Of a stretch of DNA of 64,000 nucleotides, positions 22,190 to 34,700 are shown piece after piece. The notes under the pieces were generated by a model. It worked only from the letters and a program-made list of their open reading frames with translations, searched no databases and was not told the origin of the DNA. The DNA is from Parachlorella kessleri (taxonomy: Eukaryota > Chlorophyta > Trebouxiophyceae > Chlorellales > Chlorellaceae). The first letter of the stretch is position 1, and each line of letters opens with the position of its first letter. Position numbers and translations under genes: made by a program. The stretch lies in the NCBI GenBank assembly GCA_001598975.1, contig BBXU01002209.1, forward strand, positions 62,001 through 126,000, written 5' to 3'.

Positions 22190-22407
22190 CGATGCTGAGC
22201 AGTTGTCTAGCTGGGTGGACATACGCCGGGGTGACAGTGCTGGCACAATTATGCATGCAACATGCAGTACACTGCATTGCTGTGAAACAGCAGACTGGCC
22301 CAGACTGGCCCAGACCGGGGTGCCTGAAAAATAGTCCAATGGTCTTGGCTTACCAAGGCTGCTGCACTGGTAAGCTCGGGGAGGGCTCATGTCAAGCAGT
22401 CGACGTG

Positions 22408-22412
22408 TTACA
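22408..22412 (-). terminator. Candidate polyadenylation word TGTAA for TmcB-like gene A
   Basis: Minus-strand TGTAA lies about 155 bases after the gene A stop codon (22566-22568), a typical distance for algal 3' ends. The word is short, so it is only supportive. Confidence 0.4.
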
Positions 22413-22565
22413 CGCCCGGCATGGCACCCAGGGCCCGTACGATACTTGCCAATGAAAAGAGCTGCATAATGCAAACAATCGGTCCACTCGAGCGCCATTG
22501 AAGGCACATAAACCCTGGCAGCACCTTCACCCTGTTCCTAGCTCTGCAGCGGAGTCCACCGGCAC

Positions 22566-25500
22566 TCAATCATACTCCTCGTCTGCTGACTGGGCTGACG
22601 CGCGCCTTGCAGTTGCCTTGCCCCCTGTGTTAGAGGCCGCTGGCACCGCCTGTTTAACCAGGTTGCTGTTAGCAATTTGAATGAGAGAGGCCAGGTCGAC
22701 ACCTGCACACAGAACAGCAAATTGGGGGTGTCATAGCTCCAGCCACCGTGAGTGGCACCGAGGGCAGAGTCTGTAGGATCATATTGGACTTGGTTGAAGT
22801 CCTGCTCCATCTCTGTTGCAGCTCGATGCCCCAGCTCCCACTTGCTCCCTCCTTTTGATGAGCAACTGAGTGACCTTCCGTCAGTGCAGGCAATTTGACT
22901 CTACGTCCACACTTTCTCCCTCACCCTGTGGCAAGTAGGACAGCACCTCCGCCACCCTCCGGGACTCCAGCAGGGTGAGCCTCACGTACTGCACACGGAG
23001 GAGGACAGAGAGGGACCACCTTGCCAAACAGTGTGTGCCCGGCTGGGATCGGCAATCCATCATCTCGGCACAGCACATGGGGGCTGGCATCAGGAAGGCC
23101 CCTGCTAGCTGGTACAAGTCGGGGTAGGAAGGCACACGGTGGTCCATAAATGCATTCAGCACTGCTCCGTGTCTCCAATCGTTTCTGTGCTCCCATCTCC
23201 ACCTTAGCCTGTACGGGTTGCAGTGCCTCACCCTGGGATCCTGGTGTGCACCAACAAGGTGCGAGAGATACATGTGGCAGTCGCTCACCCGCTCATTGAA
23301 GGCGGTTGCTGGATTGCAGGCTGGGGCAGCAGACTTGGAGCCCGACCACATTCCCCGCAGCACTCACCAAACAAGGCTTAGGGAGCCATGGCAAAAGCGA
23401 CTCACCGGCACAGCCAGGAAGTACAGGTAGGCCAAAGGCCATACCAAGGCAACAGCCAGCACAACCCCTTGTATAGCGCGGACAATGTCAAAGTTGGCCA
23501 CATCTGCAGCAACAGTGTTGGGAGCTTGGACTGATGCTTGGGGCAAATTGTTTTCCTATGGAGACAGCAGAGGTAGGTCTGCCTGGTGCATACATTAAGC
23601 AGGCCACACATGACACATCAAGCCCAGACCCGACGCCTTATATGCCCCAATGATAGCAGCCGAGCCACACTCACACATAAAGATCTGATTTGATCTCATC
23701 CAACCACCATCAGCGTCTGGGGCAGCAGACCTGCAGCACACTTGGGAGTGCGTTGGTGGGAGAGTGCTGGAAAAAACCGGGCTGTATCACTCTCGTGGGT
23801 ATCACACGCAATGCTTATTTGCACAAATCACCACTGTGTAGACAGCCTTACTCACAGTCCATACTGAACGACGGGATTGTTTATGCCGATTGCTGAGCTG
23901 TTGGTGTTGGCAAAGTAGATGGAGAGTTCTAAGAAGTAGTACATCTGCAACATGGCAGGACTTTATTCATAACAACAGATCATACATAGCCATGCTTGAC
24001 GCATATCGTCGCTTACACTAGCTTTATGCAAGTGGTCTGCCTCTTCTAGCACGTCCCCATCCACAGAGCAGCACTTACTACCAGCAGTGCACTGCAACTT
24101 CTGAGCGCCTACCAAGGTGTTGAGCCCCATATTGGTTGTCCAGTAGTAGGTATTGTCCTTGGTGAAACACGTGGACTGGTCAACCCTGAAGCCAGCATGC
24201 CCAGCGTGCCTAGCCTTGGTCCCCGTGGCCACGAACGCAAGCGGCAGCTAAATAGAGTGGCGGCACCTAGGACAGCATTCTTTTGCAGCTGGACTCACCG
24301 AAGACATCCCTCTTTGTAGAGTAGCTGATTTCGGGGCATGCTGGTGAACATCGTGCCCGAGAAAGACAGTCCTGGAAAGTTCTTGGATGCCTTCACCAGG
24401 ATGAAGGGTGGCTATGTCATTGTTGAGGTAGAGCCCAGCACCGCAAGGAGCCAAACATGTTCATCCAGCATTTCCAGTCTGACAACAGGATAGGCAACGC
24501 CTTTGCATATCTTGCCACGCCCAACCCCTCAGAGAAGCACCGAGCTTGCACTTGGCCTGCACACCAAACTCCTCACCGTGTTGTAGCTCTGGTTGAGGGG
24601 CTTGTCTGGGTTGTCTTGACCGTACAGCCCCAGTTCATAGTAAAACTTTGCCCGGGTGGCAGTGTCAATCTACAGGCATGGGTGGTGGGCACGGGTGTTG
24701 GGCAGAGGTGAAGTGCAGCTGCTCACTGCAAGACGTCAGCTTGGGTGCACATGGGATGCTAGAGCGCATTGCGTGTGGCTTGACAGGTAGGGGCAGCCCA
24801 ATCCCCACCTTTCAACGCTAGTCCGCTGCACACGGGATGAGGAAAGGCTCAAACTCACCAGCTTTGAGCGCAGATGAAGCGTGTCACTTGATTCAGGGCC
24901 GTTCAAGGGGGTTGCAGCATACCAGAGGCCAGTTTGGAAATACAGTACCCTGCAACCAGGCAGAAGACCTTCCCGACATGCCTCGCTCCATGTGCGCTGG
25001 GCAATCAGTGCTCAGCGCCAATGATGGCTGCAGAGACAGGCTATACGCAAGTGGCTGCATTGCAAGGAGCATGGTTTGGGAGGGGAGTCCAGCGCAGGTA
25101 CACTTCAGACTGAGGCTCACCTTGAGAAGTATGCAAAGGACCTGCAGCGTGCAACTGAAACATGAAGTGTGTCCAGTATCTCGACAAGCATGCAAGCTTA
25201 CTCAGAAGCAACAGGCCCATGCTCGAAGGTCAGGGCACGCAGGCCGTCAGCTGCGGCCTTCACGAAAAAGGTTCGCTGACCTCTCTGAGAGATCCAGGGC
25301 CATCACTCGCTCCTTGGAAGAATTTATTAGATCATACTGCAGACAGTAAAGATGCAGCTAAGAAGGGCAACCCAGCAGATAACTCACATGCTCTGCTCCC
25401 ACATATCCCGTGACGGCAGCAACTTTGCGATGCAAATGTCCATTACCGACCTGTACGCCCCAAAGAATGCCAACGACTGTTAACCAAAGGCCAAATGGAA

Positions 25501-28440
25501 GCATCAGCTTGATCATTGATCGCTGGCTTATGGCAAGCCGGTTCTGCAATGCAGCCAAATGGGAAAATCCGTCGTACTGTCCTGCAGGACCCTTCGTTTT
25601 AGTGTACGCATGCCAGCTCGCTAGAGCATTTGTTAGCCGTTGTCCAAGGGAGCAGTCAGAGAGCTCTGACAAGACTTTGGATGCTTTAGCAGCGTCCATC
25701 ATCATGCAGCCACTGCTGCTGGTCTCACCTGGGCGGCCTTCTGAGCTAACACTTTCTGGCTGACAGCCGTTGAGATTGCACCTGAGGCGGCGGCTAAGTC
25801 CACCCCCGCCCCCACCTCCTCCTCGTCATCCTCAGAGTCGTCCATCTCGTCAACGACTATCTGGGCCCTGAATCAGTGCAACAGGCTGGCAGGACTAGTG
25901 CAAAATAGACCCCTCATGTGCTGTCTTGATGACACCAAGGTCCAGCAAAACTGAAAACTCAAGTTCAAGCTATATGATCCTCTGCCTGTGTACCAATCAA
26001 CTGGTTGCTTATCCACCATGCCCAGCGACGGCCTCACCGTGCCAGGGCGAGCACAGCTGGCCTGGGGATAAAGAGAAAGACTGAGAAAAGGTTGAACCGC
26101 TCGATGGCAACCTTGTACAGCAGCCTGCACCAGCATCAGCAGATATCGGGGACTATACTCCGCGCATACAACAATAGGCAGGCAAGCCCGTCCTTTAATG
26201 AAGGTCTGCTCTACCTTCAAGCCACCCTTCATATTGCACTTGCATTGCTGTCAAAACTCGAGGCAGCCCACCCTCAGCAAGACCCTGCCTCACCTGATTA
26301 AGTAGATGGCGCACAAAGGGATTATCAGTCCTGCCTCAATGCCCAGGAAGACCCAGGTCACCCTCCCCACTTGGTTCAGTTTGTCCACAGCCAGCCATGT
26401 CTGCGTGTGGCATGGTACGAGGCCTTATGTGACTTGGGCAATGGATTTGCTCCATAGAGCCTGAATTCGGCAAGTTCAGCCAGGCACAGCAGCCACGCGA
26501 CCACAAAAGCCAAAGTTCAGACTGTTTAGCAGGCAGGCATATAGGGGACAAGGTGAGGAGCCGCACACAGACTGATGCATAATGTGAAGCCACTGAGCAT
26601 GCACTCACTTCCATGTCCACTATCTTGAGCAGCGACTGAGAGATGCCCTCTGGGGAGTTGTCCATGATGAAGCGGTAGCTGAACGTGCCTTCCAGGTTAA
26701 AGAGCTCCTGCAGGCTCATATCTGCATGACAAATAGGAAAGCATGAGTTTATCAGAGCAGGTGTGCCAAGAGCTGCAAGGGACTTGAGCACCAGAAGGGC
26801 GGGCTTGACGACACAGCCACAGCGCCTTCATCAAAGCACAGAAGAAAATTTTGGCACGGAAGGAGGTCAGCAATGCTCTACAAAGCTCTCGGCAACTGCC
26901 AGACCCATTCAAGCCACGCCTGTCTGCATAGCCTGGGATGGCCTTTCACTCGCTGGCAAAGTGCTACTTGTAGTGAAAAGGTCGTGCAAACCTAAGGGTT
27001 CACCTGCCACGTCTTTGGCGGAGTTGATGAGACGCTGCACTGAGTCCCAGAGGGTCATTGGAGTTACCACGCTGAAGGGATGGGGCTGCACATCCAGATA
27101 CTGCAAAGAGCACATGTAACACTGAGGAGGGCAGGGTCCTTGGCACGGTGAGCATTTGCTGTTCCAACGCAGGGGCGGTGTGCATGCGGGACTGCCTGTC
27201 AGCCGAACAACTTGCGACAAGCGTTCGTTGTCATTAAGGAGCTAACCATCAAACACAGACACGACCAGCATGGGTGTGTTCCTTGCCAGGCCCGTGCGGT
27301 GGAAAGAAAGGCAAGCCGACCTACCACTGAAACATTGAGCATGGTAGTATCATAAGCTTCAGTTGTGGCTGCAGCCGCACTCCCCTCTGCAGGGACAAAA
27401 GTGACCCAGTTGAACCAATGCCCGGCAAGTGGCAAAGCCCTTTGAAAGCCCTTGTGACTCTGAGCGTTCATGAAGCACGCTGTCAGACAGTCCACAGGAA
27501 CGCCATTAGCACTGCATGAGGTCACCCACGGACATACTTGAAAAGTAAATATCATGTTGGGTCTGCTCCAGCTCCAGTACCTTGGGCAAGAAATCGTTAA
27601 CTGCAGGGCACCAAGTTACAACCATTGTGCTCAGCTCATTCACATGCCAGCCCATGGTGATGTCTGCCACCGAGGTGAAGCTGGGTGATGCGACTTGCTA
27701 GGCAAGTGAGCATAAGCAGGTGGCCCACTGCATTCTATGGTCTGCCTCAATGCTGGTCACATTGAGTGGCGCCGTGCAGACCCTTCAGGCATCCTACTTA
27801 AGTGGATAGCAAGGACGCTACAAGCCCTGTTCAGCTGGCAAGACTCGCCTATTGTACTTGTGTTGGGGAAAATCACAGTATGGCCGTATCTCTTCACCTC
27901 TTGCGCGGCAGCCTGCGTGCGGAATCAAAGTCCAGCAGCACAGTGGAGGTGACGATGTGAACCTCCGAGTACACGTAGCCTGAGGGACACAGGGTGTACG
28001 CAGGGGTAATGCTGCCCAATGCAGACACAGCGAAGACTTGCAAACGGGCAGCGGGTGCGTTCGGGCACTACGAACCTGGAGCGTTAATAAATCTGTGCAA
28101 ACACTAACTGCGTTGCGGGCTCCAGTGCCTGCAGCACACCCTGACTCCTAAGTGTGCAGCAACAGTTGCTCAGCAACTCGTTGCTTACGGGAACACTAGC
28201 CTTAAGGGCTCAAGGTACAAGTATGGGCCTGTGACTAGCCGAGAAAACTTTAGCCAGGGTCATCCCAGGGACAAACTGAGTTGATCAACGGTACAAGCTA
28301 CCTCCTGCCGCACAATCGTACCAGCTTTATCGATGTTCTGAACAAAGCCCAGGCTGCTGTTGACCGTGATCAGAGCTGCGGCAAAAAAGGCCACATGGGC
28401 GGCCACCAAAACTAGCAGCACCAGTCGCATCTGAACCTGC
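22566..28440 (-). other. Gene A C-terminal membrane/ectodomain block
   Basis: A first helix (RLVLLVLVAAHVAFFAAALI, about 28350-28430) is followed by a probable ectodomain with EVKRYGHTVIFPNTS and LDVQPHPFSVVTPMTLWDSV. Helices follow in VTWVFLGIEAGLIIPLCAIY and RFNLFSVFLFIPRPAVLALA, then an acidic loop (VVDEMDDSEDDEEEVGAGVD), a helix (MLPFGLWLTVVGILWGVQV), a second ectodomain (FYYELGLYGQDNPDKPLNQS, NTYYWTTNMGLNTLV), a final helix (AIQGVVLAVALVWPLAYLYF) and a short cytosolic tail. About five helices are likely. The arrangement is the same in gene B. Confidence 0.68.
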
Positions 28441-28713
28441 AGCTCAGAAGAGGTGCAGGAGAGAAAGGAGCTTAGAGAGGGGGAATTAAAGTACTCAAGA
28501 GAAAGAGAGGGGGCACAGGCATGTTGCGTCACACAAAGTGCTTCCAAGTGCAGCATAGATGTCGCAAAGCTGGTGTGCCGCTGCCTCACCCGCAGCCTGT
28601 TGATGGCTTGTCGGGCCGTCGTGCTGTTCAACAGCTTGTACGCCTTCTTGAAGCGCCGCAGACGGGTGTACTGGGCCCCATCGTCCTCAGCATCGCTTGC
28701 CGCCTGTGCAGAA

Positions 28714-28749
<36 letters not shown>

Positions 28750-31700
28750 AACGCTTCCCACAGCAGCAGACTGTGCCATAGATGCGTCGTGTCTGGCGCA
28801 AAAGCCTGTGCAGAACAATGGGAGCCAGTTTATTGCCAATTAGTTCCCTAGGGCGCCCTCTCTGAGATCAAACTTCCGTACATTACAAGGACAGGGGGCG
28901 TATGAGCTGTTGGCCCCGGCTTGCAACTGCAGACCGCAAGACCCCAAGCATGGCTCACCAGGCTGCCGGTGTCAGACTCTCCCATACTGCTGGTGTCAAC
29001 GGTTGCCTGGTCGACAGGCAGGGAAGGCTGGTCTTGCTCCCCTGGTAGGGCTGAAGGCTGGTCCAAGAAGTCACCAGGCTCATGGTGCGCTGCCAACACC
29101 CCAGGCTCCATCACTCCAGGCAGCTCCAATACCGCAGTGCCAGTGCGGTCAAGCCCACCAGCATCAGAACCTGCAGCACCCACCAGTCGAGTCACGTAAG
29201 TCATAACCCTGCTGGGCTGGTTATCCAGCTGGTATCAACCTTGGCATTGCAACCCACTGAGCACAGATTTCCCATGCCCCTACCTGGCCATACAGTGCTT
29301 GATGAACTCTACATACTATGAAGTGTAAGTAGACAGCCATGACAACTGATTCCTGACATATCAGAGCAGGCACACATCTCACCCATGGGGCCTGCTTGCT
29401 CCTGCTGGAGGGCCGCGGTGGCGTCGAGCCACGCACGAACGCCACTCATCTTGGCCGCCAGCTCCTCTGGCGGGAGCTCATCCTCGGCACCGCCCTCCCC
29501 TTCCTCCTACAAAGTTAGTGGACAGAAAACATAGTCGACAGATAGTAGTGACTTAACCAAGAGCTGATGGAGGCAGTGTTCCAGTCATGCTGTGGTTGCT
29601 GATGAAGTCGGGGCATGCAGACCCCCAGTGCGTGATGACCCGAAGGCTCGCTGGCATTGATTCACCCTTTGATTGCAGTGCTGGCATGGCGCTGTGGTCA
29701 CTAATTGCAGGCAGCAGACTTGCATGCAGCCAGGCCAATAAGCTGAGCTCACCTCCTCAGACGCTGACATGCCCTGCACTGCGGATCGGCCCTGCGTGGG
29801 TGCACCGGTCTCGGAGGCGCCTGCAATGCCAGGGCCTACAGTCAGCCGTTTGAGTAAATGAAGTCCCATCCAAGGGTAGGGAGCCCCCCGCCCTGGTTCT
29901 GCTGTGCTGTCTCTCTGGCAACAATGCCAGGCAGACGGGACCAAACAGAACCCCACCACGCTAGTAGCCCACCTGGTGCTGGGGACCTGGGCTCTTCCTT
30001 TTCAATGGCAGCTCCAGACACTGCGGTGGTCTCCTGAGGTGCAGCTTGACCCAGCTGCTGCTCCCCTCCCAGTTGTGCTGCTCTCAACTTCTCATCTGCA
30101 GCAGGAATGGTAAAAGCGCAGAGTCCTGCTTGGCAGACAATCAGTCGCGAGAGGTGGCTCACAGCTCTGTTGCTATGAGTTCAATGTAATATGCTAGGTG
30201 TGCATGTCACTGTTACCACTGCCACTGGAGGGCCAGTGCCCCTCCAGTAGCAAGTCACATACCAATCTTGCCTGCAGTAGCAAGCATTGTGTGACCGAGC
30301 CACAGCGTTGGCAGCAGAGCTGTAGACCAACAGAGTCCATCGCTGCCATTTGTGCAGCATGCGTCTTTGCACATGGTCAGGTACTGTCCCAAGTCTCACC
30401 CTGGGAGGCATCGCCCGCAACGGGATCCCCGTTCCCTTTGGGTTCGCCAGGGTGCTGCGGTGTCTGGTCGTTGGCAGCAACAGCTGCAGCCACAGCCGCG
30501 GCAGCAAGTGCTGCTGCTGCTGCTTCTTGTTCAGCTTCCGCCTGAGCTGACGCACGGCGGGCCCTCTCCTCCAGGTGAGCCTTGGCGATGGCAAAACGGC
30601 TGGTGGGAGGGAAGGAAAGAGTGGACAACACTTCTGCACAGCAGGTTTGCAACAAAGAAATGCGGCATGTGTCACCCCCCGGAATCCATGAAGTGGCACA
30701 AGCAGCATACAGCTAAGGCTGAAGCCTTCCTGGGATGGTGAAGGGACTTGGTTGGGGACACACACACAGGGTAAACTTGCATCCCACACCTTCATCCAGG
30801 GTGCTTGTCACTTAAAGGATTCATCATATCCAACCAACGAGCGTACCTGCTCAGAAGCAAGCACGTAAGAAATTGTGCAAGGGCTCACCTTCCATGTTGA
30901 GCTTCATGGGGCATGCACTGCCCCCAGTAGCTGGGCGGGAGCTTTGTGCTGCAGCCAGCGACGCCTCTTTGCTGCCGCCTGCCTTGCTGCCAAAGCTGAA
31001 GGGGCAGCCGCTGGCTGTGCCAGCCCCGAGAGAGGGTGCACCCTCACCTGCGGCACTAGCCGGTGCACTCACACCAGGAGTTGGTGCAAGACTTGGCGCC
31101 AAGGGCAACACGCTGCCCGCTGGCTTAGCATTAGAGTGGAAGGGGCAGGCGCCACCAGTGTCCGGACGAGATACTCCGGCCCCAGCAGTGAAGATGCTGC
31201 GGAGGCTGCCAGCAATGCCGGGCTGGGCAGGCACAAGTGACGGGGCCATGCCTGCAACAGGCAAGGCGATGCTGGTGGCAATAACTATGATTTTCTTGCT
31301 CTCATCACTGAGCAGTTAAACAGCCGTTAAACGTCCCATGCAAGTACTAGTCTCTTCCTAGAGGCCACCGCACAATCAGTAGACCAATGTGCAGTTACGC
31401 CGAGTGGCCATGTCCTGCCCACACGGCACGAGGAAAGCAGGGGCAAGCAGCGCACCTGTCGGCACCATGGGGCCACCGCCGCCAGGACGGTTGACACTGC
31501 TGTATGCAGAGATGGGCTTGGGCACGATGATGCGCACCAGGTACCTGTGGACGGACAGACCTAGCTGTGTGTCACACAGGCGACAAGGTGGGACGCATGT
31601 AGCAAGACTTGAATGAAGCCCAGACAGTGCCACCAGGTACAGGAAGCCAAGTCGTTGCATGGAAGCAACATGACATTGAAGAGGAAGCAAACGCATGAAC

Positions 31701-34700
31701 CCCGAAACTACATATCCCCGTCAAGTGCAGCCAGCAGACACCGTGTGTGGCTGTCCCAGGCAGCTGCTGTCCTTCCGACCTGCCAGGCCGCTCAGTACTC
31801 TCAGCGGCCTGCAGGCTGACGTGCAGGGTATGCTTGTCAGGGTGCACACTCTCTGCCGCCTGCGGGGCCCCAATCTTCTGCTTGGAGCCCCCGCGCTGGC
31901 CATGTGCTATCAGCAGTTCAGTGGTGCGGCCGCCCGGGCACACCTTGGGCAGCACCTGCGCCAGAGCAGGTTTCGTTTCCATTATATCACCATCATTATT
32001 TCATTATATTACATGCTGTCTAGAGCTGAGCTCAAGGTGTCGCAAGCGCTACTCCTGCGTGCGAAGAACTAGGCAGCCACCAGTGCAAACGGTCTGGTTA
32101 GGCACCATGGCAGCCCTACTGACAAGGAGCTTGCGGGCCCTACAGCGCTTCCAGCACCCACCTTCTGTATGTGCTCCCCCACCAAGCTGCTGGCCGGGAT
32201 CCCAAACTGCAGCACAGCCTCGTCATTGACCTTCTTCACCTTGCAAGCCGCATCCAGCTCGATGATCCCCTCCAGGCAGTCTGAACGCACAGCAACCAGC
32301 TGGGTGGGACGGGGGCTAGGAGCAGCACAGAGATGCTACATGTCAAACTTAATTTCGATACTACTTGCCATATTCCACCCTCCACACTCTAGAGGTGTTG
32401 GTGCACCCCTCACAGCAGGCTCAATCGCCAAATCTGCTGCACGGCACCTCTCCATCACTTCAACATGTAACACCTTCTTACCAGCCCGAAAAAGGTGCAT
32501 GGTGGTGGGAGCTTCCTGGGCATCCTCGCCAGGTAGCTCCACCTCCAGCACAGCAGGCACAGTGCGCTTGCCGCGGGGAGCAACAGCAACCCTGCAAACA
32601 ATGACATTGAATGCTAAAGAATGAAGAAGTGGTGGACGGCTGGATCCCACGAGGCAAGAACACCCTCCTACAGCGCAGCAGGGAGTTGCTGGCTTGCAAA
32701 TGCTTGGCTCATTCTTACCATGTGGACCTGGCTGCCCAAGGCTGCCCAAGCAAGGCAGCAACATCCTGAGGCCAGTTGCAGAGGGAATCGGGCTTACAAT
32801 CTGGTAGCAGTAAGTTGGCAAACTGATACAGACTCTGACAATAGGTTCAGGAAGGCGCCCCTACCTGAGAGTGCGTGGCCTTCCACGCAAGTCCTGCAGC
32901 AGCTTGGCATGGGTAGCCGCCCGCTCCTCGCCCTCCTTGCGGTACAGATCCAATACGGCATCCAGCCCTTTGCCCACCAGCACCTGCAGACGGTATGGCA
33001 CCTGTACCATATTAGATATGTCATCGTTGTGTAGCTGAGGTTAGCCACGTCCCTGCGTGCATTGGGAGCTTGCGATCTTTTCCACAAAGCACGACTGCTT
33101 CTAGCAAGCACCATGCGTTGGCTTCCCCACCTCCTTTTCCAGCCCAAAGAGGGCCAGCTTGCCGGTGTGGCTGGCAACGGTGCCATCCTGTGCCACCGTC
33201 AGGCTGATGCGGTTCCACTCTTTGTCCGCACTGGCTTCTATAGGAGCCACCTGCAGCAGCCAAACTCCAGGGACTGGAATGCTTTTTGAAAGTATAGCAC
33301 TGCAGCTGTGCACTCCATGTAGGCTTAAAAACTCACTACGCAGTGCATATCTTAGCAGAGCTCCAGATCGATTGAACAGCAAGCCCGCAATCCAGGCCCA
33401 TGCTGTTTTGAGCGGCACGCAAGCATCGAAACATCGCCTTCACCCAAGCGTCGCAAGATCACCTTGACATTAAACACGTTGCCCTGGTCTGTGGAGCGCT
33501 CGCTGATTTCCAGTAGCGCAGTCACCGCCTTGCCGCTGCTGCCATGCTTGAACTCCACCGCCCTCCCAGCCCGGCATTTCAGGTTGGGTGCACGCGACAG
33601 ATCTGCATGTGTATGACTAAGGTTGTAGGAGTGACTTGGGTAAGGTACTGATAGCCCAGGAATGCTGGGTCCTTCTATTATACCTGACACTCTCTCTAGC
33701 TCTAGGAAGCATATGCCACCCATGGCCAGCCCACAAAAATGCCGAGCACAAAGGTCCAGCAAGAGCCAGGCAGCGGCCCATATACAATAACTTTTTTTAA
33801 GGCCAGCAGGGCGATGACCACGGACCTCGGCCCTTGATCCAATGTTGATGTAGCATGGAGAAGGGCTCAGTTATGATCTGCAGGTGTGTAAGCGCAAGGC
33901 TTGAAGGCATGGCCAAGAGCAAACTCGGGGCCAGGAAAGGCGGGTAGTACTGAGACAGCAAGAACCGCAGCCCATCCAGCCCTCCCACGACAGGCAATCA
34001 GATTGAGGGCCCACCTCATGTAGGCGCATCTTGATGAGCTGGTCAGCAGGGACCCCTATGAACTCGCAGAAGGAAGTGTTGACATACACCATCTGCAGCA
34101 CATCATCCCATATTGTAAGGGCATAATTACAGTAACCCTTAGAAGTCCCATGCGAATTCTTGCATTGTAGAATGCGCCTGGTGTCTTCTAAGTTTAGGTT
34201 TGAAAGAGATAGCAAGTCTGGTTGCAGCTGCTGAATCACAACAATAGGCAGCGCCAAATCTCACCCGCCCTGTGGCCTTGCTGACTGTGACAAGGCCGGT
34301 GAAGGCATTGCCCACGTTGCTCATATCCAGCACGCAGATCGACACGTTTCCAGTGCCAGCCTGCAACCTTGTGAGCAACAGCTGAGTGTACAGCACTGCA
34401 AATACGTACAGAACACTCACGGTAGCAGAGCTTAGCTCAGCAGCACCAACGCTGGGCATTTGAGGCTGGTTACCAACCTCCGCCGCTGCTCCAAGATTAT
34501 GTGTGCTTCAGGACTGATAAGTATTTGCGTGATGCCATCCACTCACCAGGCGGCCCATGACATCCATGCTGATCTCCTCGCCAAACTGCGGCACACACAG
34601 GAGGGAGGGCAGTTTGGGCGAGACTCATCACCTTTGTAAGGGCAACGTGCTGACCTTATGCTTGAGCGCAGGCAAGCATCAACCAGCAATGGGTTTGCAC

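Larger units (their letters stand above)
21598..22565. other. Spacer between Cav-1 start and TmcB-like gene A stop
   Basis: This stretch of about 970 bases holds the 3' UTR of gene A and the promoter region of Cav-1. It includes a CAG trinucleotide run at 22169-22189 and a minus-strand TGTAA at 22408-22412. No protein-coding gene was recognised. Open frames through the CAG run are composition artefacts. Confidence 0.5.

Noticed and set aside
22035..22277. Poly-Ala/Gln/Ser peptide encoded across the CAG run
   Set aside because: The frame exists only because of the microsatellite and lies beyond the gene A stop and poly(A) word.
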